Shown in pieces: positions 57,168-64,000 of a stretch of DNA of 64,000 nucleotides; the stretch's first letter is position 1, and each line of letters starts with the position of its first letter. The stretch is from contig NZ_JBEYUS010000010.1 in NCBI RefSeq assembly GCF_040643635.1, forward strand, positions 67,752-131,751, given 5' to 3'. The notes below the pieces were generated by a model. It ran no database searches and had not been told where the DNA came from. It worked only from the letters and a program-made list of their open reading frames with translations. This DNA comes from Saccharopolyspora_C sp040643635. GTDB taxonomy: Bacteria > Actinomycetota > Actinomycetes > Mycobacteriales > Pseudonocardiaceae. A program made the translations under genes and the position numbers.

Positions 57168-58223
57168 TCACTTGCTCGGGCGGGTGGCGGAGGACAGCGC
57201 GCCGACGCTGACCATCATCACCAGCACGCCGAGCACCGCGATGAACCCGGCGGTCTGCGCCGGGGATTCGCGGGGGCCCGCCGAGTCGGCGAGCTCCTCG
57301 ACGGCGGGTTCGAGCGGGGGCGGTGCCGGGCGCGCCGCGGGCGGCGGTGCCGGTACGGCGGGTGCCGGTTCGGCGGGCGGCGGCACCGGTGGCGCTGGCG
57401 CTGGCGGTGGTGCCGGTGGCAGCACCAGGGTCGCGTCCGCGGCGGTGACCTGACCTGCCAGCGAGCGCGCGCTGACCGCCAGCCGCACGACGTCGCCGGG
57501 CCGCGCGGGGCAGGTGTAGGTGGTCTCCGCGCCGGGTTCCAGCGTGCCGAGGGAGCGGTGGCAGGCCGGTGGTTCCCCCGTGACCGCCACGTCCAGCAGC
57601 GGGACGGTGGAGGTGTTGCGCACCCGCACCGGCACGGCGCCGTCCCGCACGGGCAGGATCTCCAGCGAGACCGAGGGCTCGGCCGGTGGTGCGGGCCGGT
57701 CGACCTGCGCGGTGGCGCGGGCGGTGGTGGCGAAGCCGGTGTAGGTCATGCCGACGGCGCGGGCCGTCACCTCGCCGTCCGCCGGTGCCGTTCCGTCGCA
57801 GGTGACGGTGCGCGCATCGCCGGGGTGGAGCCCGCCCACCACGTCGTGGCACGGTCCGGCGCCGAGGCTCACCACGGTGCCGAACAGCGCGGCGTCCCCG
57901 GTGTTGGTGACGACGGCGGTCTGGGTGAGCGGGTCGCCGGGGTGGGCGGCGCGCGGGGCGGTGGTGGTGCGCAGCGACAGCGCCGGGTGCTCGCCGGGCC
58001 ACCCCGGGCCCCCGATGCCGGGGACGTCGTCGTCCGGGACCCAGGGGATGTCGGCCCTGCCCGAGTCGGCCGCCGCGTCCTGCCGAGGCGGGACGTACGC
58101 GGACGTGAGCAGGGGTGCGAGCAGCACCAGCCCGCAGCAGGACAGCACCGCGGAGCGCGGTGTCCGCCCGGCCCGCGCGATTCGGGACCGGAACCGATTC
58201 GGAACGGATCGTGGACGCGACAT
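57168..58223 (-). CDS. Surface-anchored protein with two CARDB/DUF11-like domains and Pro-rich stalk
   Basis: A 351-residue exported protein. An N-terminal signal/anchor (SAVLSCCGLVLLAPLLTSA, residues 25-43) is followed by two Ig-like beta domains, about 75-165 and 175-255. Each has a cysteine pair and an NTGDAALFGTVV or NTSTVPLLDVAV strand typical of CARDB/DUF11 repeats. A proline-alanine stalk of about 50 residues (260-310) and a C-terminal transmembrane helix (GFIAVLGVLVMMVSVGAL) end the protein. It probably stands off the membrane through the cell wall. ATG at 58223 has GAGGAGG upstream. Confidence 0.82.
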   Translation of the reverse strand: MSRPRSVPNRFRSRIARAGRTPRSAVLSCCGLVLLAPLLTSAYVPPRQDAAADSGRADIPWVPDDDVPGIGGPGWPGEHPALSLRTTTAPRAAHPGDPLTQTAVVTNTGDAALFGTVVSLGAGPCHDVVGGLHPGDARTVTCDGTAPADGEVTARAVGMTYTGFATTARATAQVDRPAPPAEPSVSLEILPVRDGAVPVRVRNTSTVPLLDVAVTGEPPACHRSLGTLEPGAETTYTCPARPGDVVRLAVSARSLAGQVTAADATLVLPPAPPPAPAPPVPPPAEPAPAVPAPPPAARPAPPPLEPAVEELADSAGPRESPAQTAGFIAVLGVLVMMVSVGALSSATRPSK

Positions 58224-58590
58224 CTCACCTCCTCGTTGTTCGTGGAATGCGTGAATTCGGCCCGCGGGAACTCGGGGCCTCATCGGCGATCGCGGAGGAC
58301 CGTAGCACCCCTGAATCGTGGTTCCGGCGACCTCGCGGAAAGTCCACAATGGTCCACCGCGCAGGCTGACCAGCGCCTATTTGAATCTGCTCGCGAAGAG
58401 TGCTGGATTGGAAACCGCCATTACCGATCCGGGTGATCGCTCAAGATCACTCTAATCGGTGATTTTCCATCCGGTGCTGGAAAGTTCCTCCTTTCAACGG
58501 GGTTCGGCGGGTAGGGTTCTTCGCGGCGGACCGAGGGGGCGGCCTGCTTTCGGCCGTTGATCCGGGTCCGGTATCGCGTGTGGTCCACCG
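58224..58590. other. Intergenic region between divergent surface-protein and DUF4239 genes
   Basis: A 367-bp gap with lower GC than the genes, especially 58370-58500 (CTATTTGAATCTGC, AATCGGTGATTTTCC). Promoters for both directions are expected here. No gene, hairpin or convincing operator was found. Confidence 0.5.
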
Positions 58591-59454
58591 ATGGCCCCGC
58601 GTGCCCCCAATCACCCATTCCCGCACATTCCGCCGGGCGTGTCCGCGCCCGTCCGCGCAGTCAGAAACGGATATCTCGTGATCTTCCTCGGCTTTCTGGT
58701 ACTCGTGCTGATCACTGTGGCGGTGGCCGCGGTGACGCTGGTGAGCGCTCGCCGCGAAGCGGTCGCGGCGGGCGGCTCCGACTCGGACTCGCAATCGTTC
58801 GTCGGCGGCGTGCTGAACGCGCTGTTCACCGTGGTCCTCGCGTTCTACATCGTGTTCGCCTGGCAGAACGGCGACGACGTGGAGAAGGCGGCTCAGCAGG
58901 AGGTCAACGCGCTCAGCGACGTGCACTGGCAGGTCGCCGTGGTGCCCGCGGAGCAGGCCGCCGCGCTGCGCTCGCTGACCGAGCAGTACGCGGCGCGGGT
59001 CGCCGAGCACGAGTGGCCCGCCCTGGACCAGGGGCGGCCGGACGAGCAGGTGGACCGGCTGATCGACGGGATGCGGGCGGAGGCGATCGCGCTGCCCGCG
59101 GACACCGAGGTGCTCAAGTCCGCCCGCGAGCAGGTGCTCACCGACCTCCGCAAGATCGACGAGTCGCACCGGGAACGGGTCGACATCTCCACCGACGACC
59201 AGCGGTTCAACGTGGTGCTGCTCGCGGGCAGCGTGCTCGGCGGCGTGCTGATGATCGTGTTCCCGCTGCTGGTGGGGTTGAGCGCCCGGCCGGCCAACAT
59301 CGCGACGATGGTGCTGCTCACCTTGACGCTGGGATTCACCCTCTACCTCTCGGTGCAACTGATGCATCCGTTGCACGGTCCATTCGGAGTCGATGCGGAT
59401 TCATTCCGCACGTTCCTGGAATCGTTGCCCGCCGGTTCGAGTCCGGCAGAATGA
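58591..59454 (+). CDS. DUF4239 membrane protein (bestrophin-like)
   Basis: A 287-residue membrane protein with four hydrophobic segments: about residues 29-50 (LVIFLGFLVLVLITVAVAAV), 70-92 (VGGVLNALFTVVLAFYIVFAWQ), 210-230 (VVLLAGSVLGGVLMIVFPLLVG) and 234-254. Between them lies a long charged helical domain (QQEVNALSDVHWQVAVVPAEQ onward). This matches DUF4239, sometimes annotated as bestrophin-like. A channel role is speculative. The stop overlaps the degenerate calerythrin gene by 4 bp, linking the two. The start at ATG 58591 is moderately sure; later GTG codons are possible. Confidence 0.75.
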   Translation: MAPRAPNHPFPHIPPGVSAPVRAVRNGYLVIFLGFLVLVLITVAVAAVTLVSARREAVAAGGSDSDSQSFVGGVLNALFTVVLAFYIVFAWQNGDDVEKAAQQEVNALSDVHWQVAVVPAEQAAALRSLTEQYAARVAEHEWPALDQGRPDEQVDRLIDGMRAEAIALPADTEVLKSAREQVLTDLRKIDESHRERVDISTDDQRFNVVLLAGSVLGGVLMIVFPLLVGLSARPANIATMVLLTLTLGFTLYLSVQLMHPLHGPFGVDADSFRTFLESLPAGSSPAE

Positions 59455-60005
59455 GCAGCCCGAATCGGGCGGATCCAGGTGCGGTCAAGCGGTGGGGGGT
59501 CGTGGTGCACGTCGTGCTGAACCGTCGACGCGGCGCGCGTTCGGGTTCGCGCAATTCCGGCGGGATCGTGCCGCCCCGTTCGTTCTGGGCGGCGGAGGCC
59601 GATCGCGTGGCGCGCGAATTCCAAGGCGATGCCGCCGCGGAACCGGGGGAGGTGCGGAACTCGCTGCGCTGGTTGTTCGAACACGTGGCGGGTGCCGCCG
59701 GATCCCGAACGGGGAACGGGCGGGAACGATTCCACCAGGCGTGCGAGGCCGTGCTGTTCGAGCAGGGCGAGGCCGCGTTCGACCGGATGCTCACCCCGGT
59801 GCTGCGCACGGTCCTCGCCGCGGGGCCGGGGGCGGGGACGATGCCCCGGGACGACCTGATCCGCTGGCTGCACGCCCTCGGCGTGGATCGGGCGGCCGCG
59901 GTGCGCGCGTGCGAGCGCGCCCGCCTACCGGACCCGGCCCGCTGCACCCTGCAGGACGTGCTGCGCACGATGCGGCTGCACCACATGCACTCGTCTCGGC
60001 GCTGA
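59451..60005 (+). CDS. Degenerate calerythrin paralogue without calcium loops
   Basis: A 184-residue protein that aligns along its length with the calerythrin-like protein at 54810-55343: FWAAEADRVAREFQGD against helix 1, ACEAVLFEQGEAAFDRMLTPVLRTVL against the central hinge, MPRDDLIRWLHALGVDRAAAVRACERA against hand 3, and LQDVLRTMRLHHMHSSR against the C-terminal RDFHFGR. The Asp-rich loops that bind calcium are gone; for example the loop of hand 4 reads ARLPDPARCTLQD. It is translationally coupled to the DUF4239 membrane protein, so it may be a calcium-independent regulatory partner. Confidence 0.75.
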   Translation: MSSPNRADPGAVKRWGVVVHVVLNRRRGARSGSRNSGGIVPPRSFWAAEADRVAREFQGDAAAEPGEVRNSLRWLFEHVAGAAGSRTGNGRERFHQACEAVLFEQGEAAFDRMLTPVLRTVLAAGPGAGTMPRDDLIRWLHALGVDRAAAVRACERARLPDPARCTLQDVLRTMRLHHMHSSRR

Positions 60006-60047
60006 CTCCGCGGGCTCGTCCGGGACGATCGCGGCCGGCCGCCGGGT

Positions 60048-60704
60048 TCAGCAGGGCTCGTACTGGTGCTCCGGCCTGCCGCTCGCCCCGTACCGCAACG
60101 TCATCATCGCCTTGCCGTCCTGGGCGAGTCCGGCGAGGTAGCGCTGCGCGGTGGCCCGGGCGATGCCGAGCTCGTCGGCGATCTCGGAGGCGGAGCGCGG
60201 CCCGTCGGCGGCGCGCAGCGCATCGGTGATCAGCTTCGTGGTGATGCTGGACTGCCCCTTCGGCGCGCTGGGCCGGTCCCCTTCGCGCAGCGAGCGCATC
60301 GCCCGGTCGATCTCGGCTTGGTCCACCGGATCGCCGCCCGCGGGCAGCCGGGAGCGGAAGTGCGCGTAGGCGGTCAACCGTTCCTGGAGCTGCTGCGCGG
60401 TGAACGGCTTCACCAGGTAGTTCAGCGCTCCGGCGGCCAGCGCGGCGCGGACGGTGACCGGGTCGGAGGCGGCGGTGAGCATGATCGCGTCGACGTCGAG
60501 TTCGGCGAGCAGCGCGACGCCCGGGCCGTCCGGCAGGTAGTTGTCCAGCAGCACCAGCTCGGGCCGGTGCTCGGCGATGAGGTCGCGGGCTTCGGCGGCG
60601 GAGTGCGCGACGCCGACGGTGCGGAAGCCGCGCACCCGGTCGGTGAACTCGGCGTGCACCTGCGCGACGCGGAAGTCGTCTTCGACGACGAGGACCCGGA
60701 TCAT
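60048..60704 (-). CDS. CitB/DcuR-type response regulator
   Basis: A 218-residue response regulator. The receiver domain starts IRVLVVEDDFRVAQVH (acidic pocket), has the phospho-acceptor Asp in LVLLDNYLPDGPG near residue 54 and the conserved Lys in LNYLVKPFTAQQL near 100. The C-terminal helix-turn-helix is SASEIADELGIARATAQRYLAGLAQDGKAM. This is the CitB/DcuR class, which answers to CitA/DcuS-type sensors of carboxylates. ATG at 60704 overlaps the kinase stop. It most likely activates the CitMHS transporter gene at 62543. Confidence 0.93.
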   Translation of the reverse strand: MIRVLVVEDDFRVAQVHAEFTDRVRGFRTVGVAHSAAEARDLIAEHRPELVLLDNYLPDGPGVALLAELDVDAIMLTAASDPVTVRAALAAGALNYLVKPFTAQQLQERLTAYAHFRSRLPAGGDPVDQAEIDRAMRSLREGDRPSAPKGQSSITTKLITDALRAADGPRSASEIADELGIARATAQRYLAGLAQDGKAMMTLRYGASGRPEHQYEPC

Positions 60705-62341
60705 CGGTTCGCCTCCTGTTCGGCGGTGTCGGCGTTGCTGGTGAGATCGGCGGGCGAGCCGCCTGCGAGCGCACCGGGCAGCCGGGCGACGAACAGCGCG
60801 CCGTGCTCGTCGCCGCCGGGGTCGGCGATCCGGACCTCGCCGCCGAGCGCGCGCGCCGCCTGCCGGGCGAGGGCCAGCCCGATGCCGTGGCCGTCGCCGT
60901 CCTTGGTGGTGCTGCCCTCGGTGAACAGGTCCGCGCGCAGTGCGGCGGGCACGCCGTCCCCGGTGTCGAGCACGGACAGGTGCAGCGCGGTGCCGTCGGA
61001 GAGCAGGTCCACGTCCACCCGGGCGGGCCGCCTGCCGCCGGCGCGGGCCGCCTCGCAGGCGTTGTCGACGAGGTTGCCGAGCACGGTGGTGACTTCGACG
61101 GGAGAGGTGACGGCGGTGGCGACCCAGCTGGTCTCGCCGAGCTCCAGGGCCACGTCCTTCTCCGCGGCGGCGGCCTTCTTCGCGCCGAGGAAGGACACCA
61201 GGTGCGAGTCGCGCACCGCGTCGGCGGCGGGGCCGAGACCGGCGATGCTGCCGCTGAACAGGGCCTGCAGGTAGTCCTCCGCTTCCTGCCGGTGCCCGGT
61301 CTGCAGCAGCCCGGACAGCGCGTGCAGCCGGTTGGTGAACTCGTGGCGCTGGGCGCGCAGCACGTCGGCGGTACCGCGGACCGATTCGAGTTCGCGGGTG
61401 AGCTTGTCCAGGTCGGTGCGGTCCCGGAGGGTGACGACGCCGCCGAGGTCGGTCCCGTCGCGGTGCACCGGCCGGTGGTGCGCGACGAGGACCCGGTCGG
61501 CGGTGACGGTGATGAGGTTGTCGACCGGGCGGTGGTCGAGCAGCGCCGCCCGCAACCGCGGCGGCAGGTCGAGCTCGCGCACCGGGGTGCCGGGTTCGAC
61601 GCGGCGGCCGAGGAGCCGTTCGGCCTCGCCGTTGCCGAAGGTGATCCGGCCCCGTGCGTCCACGGCGAGCACGCCTTCGCCGATGCCGTAGAGCACCGCT
61701 TCCCGCTGCCGGACGAGTTCGGTGAGCTCGTGCGGTTCGAGACCGAGGGTGCGGCGCTTGAGCAGCCTGGTGAGCAGCGCCGACCCGGCGATGCCGAGCA
61801 GCAGGGCGCCCGCGGCGACCGCGGCGGAGGTGCCGAGCAGCCGCAGGAAGGCGGTGTGGATCTGCCGGGCGTCGAACCCGACGCTGACCTGCCCGACGAT
61901 CCGCCCGTCGGTGGTGCGCAGCGGGACCTTGCCGCGCGCGGACCAGCCGAGGGTGCCGCGCTGCACGTCGACCACGTCGCGCCCGGTGAGTGCCTGCGGG
62001 TCGGTGCTGACGGGGTCGCCGATCTGCGCGGGGTCGGGGTGGGCGAGCCGCACGCCGCGGTCGTCGGTGATGACGATGAACAGCGCCCCGGTGGCGGTGC
62101 GGGCGCGTTCAGCCTTGGTGGCCACGCGCGGGTGCCGGGCGGGGTCGGCGACGGCGGCGGCGAGGTCGTCGTCGGCGGCGACCGAGCGGGCGACGCCGAG
62201 GGCGCGCTGCCCGTACTGGTCGACGAGGCTGCGGTCGAGCAGGGTCGCGGCGAGCGCGAAACCCACGCCGGTGATCAGGACGACGAGCCCGATCTGCAGC
62301 GCGAGCACCTGCCGGGCGAACCGCATGGGGCGGCGGGACAT
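60701..62341 (-). CDS. CitA/DcuS-type sensor histidine kinase
   Basis: A 546-residue membrane kinase. Transmembrane helix 1 is at residues 13-33 (ALQIGLVVLITGVGFALAATL), an extracytoplasmic PASp-type sensor domain spans 34-170, and helix 2 is at 171-192. A cytoplasmic PAS follows (EAVLYGIGEGVLAVDARGRITFGNGEAERLLG), then the His box QRHEFTNRLHALSGLLQTG near 348 and the ATPase N, G1 and G2 boxes (LGNLVDNACEAA, VLDTGDGVP, DGHGIGLALARQAARALGG). It senses external citrate or another carboxylate. It is divergent from the transporter. Confidence 0.93.
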   Translation of the reverse strand: MSRRPMRFARQVLALQIGLVVLITGVGFALAATLLDRSLVDQYGQRALGVARSVAADDDLAAAVADPARHPRVATKAERARTATGALFIVITDDRGVRLAHPDPAQIGDPVSTDPQALTGRDVVDVQRGTLGWSARGKVPLRTTDGRIVGQVSVGFDARQIHTAFLRLLGTSAAVAAGALLLGIAGSALLTRLLKRRTLGLEPHELTELVRQREAVLYGIGEGVLAVDARGRITFGNGEAERLLGRRVEPGTPVRELDLPPRLRAALLDHRPVDNLITVTADRVLVAHHRPVHRDGTDLGGVVTLRDRTDLDKLTRELESVRGTADVLRAQRHEFTNRLHALSGLLQTGHRQEAEDYLQALFSGSIAGLGPAADAVRDSHLVSFLGAKKAAAAEKDVALELGETSWVATAVTSPVEVTTVLGNLVDNACEAARAGGRRPARVDVDLLSDGTALHLSVLDTGDGVPAALRADLFTEGSTTKDGDGHGIGLALARQAARALGGEVRIADPGGDEHGALFVARLPGALAGGSPADLTSNADTAEQEANR

Positions 62342-62542
62342 GTCGCGACCCTACCCAGCCGTTTCGGCCGGTCGGGGCCGTGGCGCGGGTGCGGGGGCGC
62401 AGAACGAGCAGAACGCGCGCAACGCGGGCTAGGCGTACAAGGTCGTTAACCCTCCCGTCACGGGCGTGCGGCACCTACGGTTCCGCGCAATGGAACAACG
62501 GTGTTACGTGGGCCACGTCGTGGTTCGGAGGGGGGTAGTGCG
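62342..62542. promoter_or_regulatory. Divergent promoter region of the citrate system
   Basis: The 201-bp gap between the sensor kinase (minus) and the CitMHS transporter (plus) should hold the CitB-type binding sites. GTACAAGGTCGTTAACC near 62436 is the least GC-rich part. No clear repeat was found. GGAGGGGGG at 62527-62535 is the ribosome-binding site of the transporter. Confidence 0.5.
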
Positions 62543-63901
62543 GTGATCGCGTTGCTCGGTTTGGCGATGGTGTCGGTCTTCCTCTACCTGGTGATGAGCA
62601 AGCGGCTGGCGCCGATGGTGGCGCTGATCGTGATCCCGGCGATCTTCGCGGTGATCGCGGGCTTCGCCCCGGACCTGGGGGAGATGGTCACCGACGGCAT
62701 CACGTCGCTGGCGCCGACCGCGGCGATGCTGATGTTCGCCATCCTCTACTTCGGCATCATGATCGACGCGGGGTTGTTCGACCCGGTGGCGCGGGCGGTC
62801 GTCCGGCTCACCGGCGACGACCCGCTGAAGCTGATCATGGGGACGGTGGCGCTGGTCGCCGTGGTGTCGCTGGACGGCGACGGCACCACCACCTTCATGA
62901 TCACGGTGTCGGCGCTGCTGCCGATCTACCGCAAGCTCGGGGTGAGCCCGGTGCTGATGACCGGGTTGGCGTGCATGACGAACGCGATCCTGAACATCGT
63001 GCCGTGGGGCGGCCCGGCGGCGCGGGCGGCGAGCGTGCTGCGGCTGGACCCGCAGGAGATGTTCGTGCCGATGATCCCGGCGCTGGGCGCGGGGCTGGTG
63101 ACCGTGTTCGTCATCGCCTACGTGCTGGGACTGCGGGAGCGGGCGAAGCTGCGGGTGCGCGCCGCGGAGCCGGCGCTGGCCGGGGTCGGCGCGGGCGGCG
63201 GTGGTGGTCCGGTGGGCACCGGTGGTGCCGATGCCGAGGACGGTGGCGACTTCGACGTGCTGCACCCGGACCGGGAGAGCCTGCGGCCGCGGCTGATCTG
63301 GTTCAACGCCGCGTTGACGGTGGCGCTGCTGGTGGCGCTGATCTCCGGGGTGCTGCCGATCGCGGTGCTGTTCATGATCGGCACCGGGATCGCGCTGATC
63401 GTGAACTACCCGAGCATCAAGGAGCAGGCGGCGCGCATCGCCTCGCACGCCGACAGCGTGGTCGCGGTGGTGTCGATGGTGTTCGCGGCGGCCGTGTTCA
63501 CCGGGGTGCTCTCGGGCACCGGGATGATCGAGCAGATGGCGCAGTACCTGCTGCACGGCATGCCGGACGCGCTGTTCCCGTACTTCAGCGTGGTGATCGC
63601 GGTGCTGAGCATCCCGTTCACGTTCTTCATGAGCAACGACGCGTTCTACTTCGGCGTGGTGCCGATCCTGGCGGAGACGGCCGCGCAGCACGGGATCTCG
63701 GCGATGGAGGTGGCGCGGGCGTCGCTGCTGGGCCAGCCGATCCACATGCTGAGCCCGCTGGTGCCCGCGATGTACGTGCTGATCGGGTTGGCGAAGGTGG
63801 ACCTGGGCGACCAGCACCGGTTCGCGATCAAGTGGGCGCTGCTGGTGTCGCTGGTGGTGATCGCCGCGGGCTTCGCCCTGGGCCTGATCGCCATCCACTG
63901 A
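62543..63901 (+). CDS. CitMHS-family citrate:metal/H+ symporter
   Basis: A 452-residue permease with about twelve hydrophobic helices. It matches the CitMHS family: LAMVSVFLYLVMSKRLAPMVALIVIPAIFAVI at the N-terminus, LYFGIMIDAGLFDP near residue 81, VSLDGDGTTTFMITVSALLPIYRKLG near 111, NIVPWGGPAARAASVLRLD, a glycine-rich cytoplasmic loop near 220, and FFMSNDAFYFGVVPILAE near 363. It imports citrate complexed with a divalent metal, or free, with protons. GTG at 62543 is supported by GGAGGGGGG upstream. Control by the adjacent CitA/CitB pair is very likely. Confidence 0.93.
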   Translation: MIALLGLAMVSVFLYLVMSKRLAPMVALIVIPAIFAVIAGFAPDLGEMVTDGITSLAPTAAMLMFAILYFGIMIDAGLFDPVARAVVRLTGDDPLKLIMGTVALVAVVSLDGDGTTTFMITVSALLPIYRKLGVSPVLMTGLACMTNAILNIVPWGGPAARAASVLRLDPQEMFVPMIPALGAGLVTVFVIAYVLGLRERAKLRVRAAEPALAGVGAGGGGGPVGTGGADAEDGGDFDVLHPDRESLRPRLIWFNAALTVALLVALISGVLPIAVLFMIGTGIALIVNYPSIKEQAARIASHADSVVAVVSMVFAAAVFTGVLSGTGMIEQMAQYLLHGMPDALFPYFSVVIAVLSIPFTFFMSNDAFYFGVVPILAETAAQHGISAMEVARASLLGQPIHMLSPLVPAMYVLIGLAKVDLGDQHRFAIKWALLVSLVVIAAGFALGLIAIH

Positions 63902-64000
63902 CCGGCGCGCGAGGTGAGCGGCCCGTTCGTCCCGCCGGGCGGGCGGGCCGGTCCCGCGTCGAACCTCCGCGCGGCGGCCGGGTCCGGGGAGGAGCCCGGC
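63902..64000. other. Downstream region of the CitMHS gene
   Basis: The last 99 bp hold an imperfect GC-rich hairpin, CCCGCC/GGGCGGG, near 63935-63950, a likely terminator. It is preceded by AGGTGAGCGGCCC at 63911, similar to the arms of the hairpins at 16033 and 24071. No gene is visible before the window ends. Confidence 0.45.

Noticed and set aside
1..64000. rRNA, tRNA, IS elements, prophage or attachment sites
   Set aside because: Reading through both strands showed no cloverleaf-like or rRNA sequence, no transposase, integrase or phage structural genes, and no long direct repeats bounding a region.

Overview
The window comes from a high-GC actinomycete, most likely Saccharopolyspora or a close member of the Pseudonocardiaceae. 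The evidence is very high GC with strong third-position bias, many GTG starts, tightly coupled ATGA/GTGA gene junctions, and a 177-residue EF-hand protein (54810-55343) that closely resembles calerythrin, known from Saccharopolyspora erythraea. No rRNA, tRNA, CRISPR array, IS element or PKS/NRPS gene was seen.

Layout, left half. 1-5404: a TetR/SDR divergon with a 24-bp palindromic operator, a frameshifted metallo-beta-lactamase-fold gene, a PPOX-fold protein, a secreted cutinase of the polyester (PET) hydrolase type, a DUF4231 membrane protein and a GDPD. 5512-10973: a sugar catabolic operon (FGGY kinase, LacD/YihT-type aldolase, sugar porter, P-loop kinase, LacI) with two tandem operators in front. 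11082-12434: an isolated protein of unknown function. 12647-17159 and 24128-27724: two gene blocks (Gfo/Idh dehydrogenases, DUF993 protein, TIM-barrel isomerase, MHS transporter, DUF6807-like protein) that share the same AAGCGCTT operators and so look like one split LacI regulon. Between them lie a class V aminotransferase-fold gene and a hyuA-hyuB-amidase operon. 27768-32339: a glycerolipid module (glpD, tetR, alkyl-DHAP-synthase-like flavoprotein, diacylglycerol kinase) in the same order as Mycobacterium tuberculosis Rv2249c-Rv2252.

Layout, right half. 33324-37657: an MFS exporter, a GH114 lipoprotein, a Crp-like regulator, and a nucleotidyl-cyclase-like protein that ends in a RHIM/PP-like amyloid signalling motif. 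37698-54698: two divergent, translationally coupled operons (nine genes on minus, six on plus) that look like a biosynthetic cluster with no classical core enzyme. They encode two DegT aminotransferases, a UbiA prenyltransferase, an FAD amine oxidase/desaturase, two adenylating ligases, a methyltransferase, a partly duplicated CoA transferase, two Gfo/Idh dehydrogenases, an isomerase, an M20 hydrolase, an Ldh2 dehydrogenase and a small unknown protein. 54810-60005: calerythrin, a nucleotide-sugar dehydrogenase, two secreted or surface proteins, a DUF4239 membrane protein and a degenerate calerythrin paralogue. 60048-63901: a CitA/CitB-type two-component system divergent from a CitMHS transporter.

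How the genes work together. The left half is mainly locally regulated catabolism: each LacI or TetR gene sits beside candidate operators and its likely targets. The region 37698-54698 is the strongest candidate for an undescribed system. Its enzyme set suggests an aminated, sugar- or cyclitol-derived building block that is activated as an acyl-adenylate or CoA ester, prenylated, oxidised and methylated. The product cannot be named from sequence alone.
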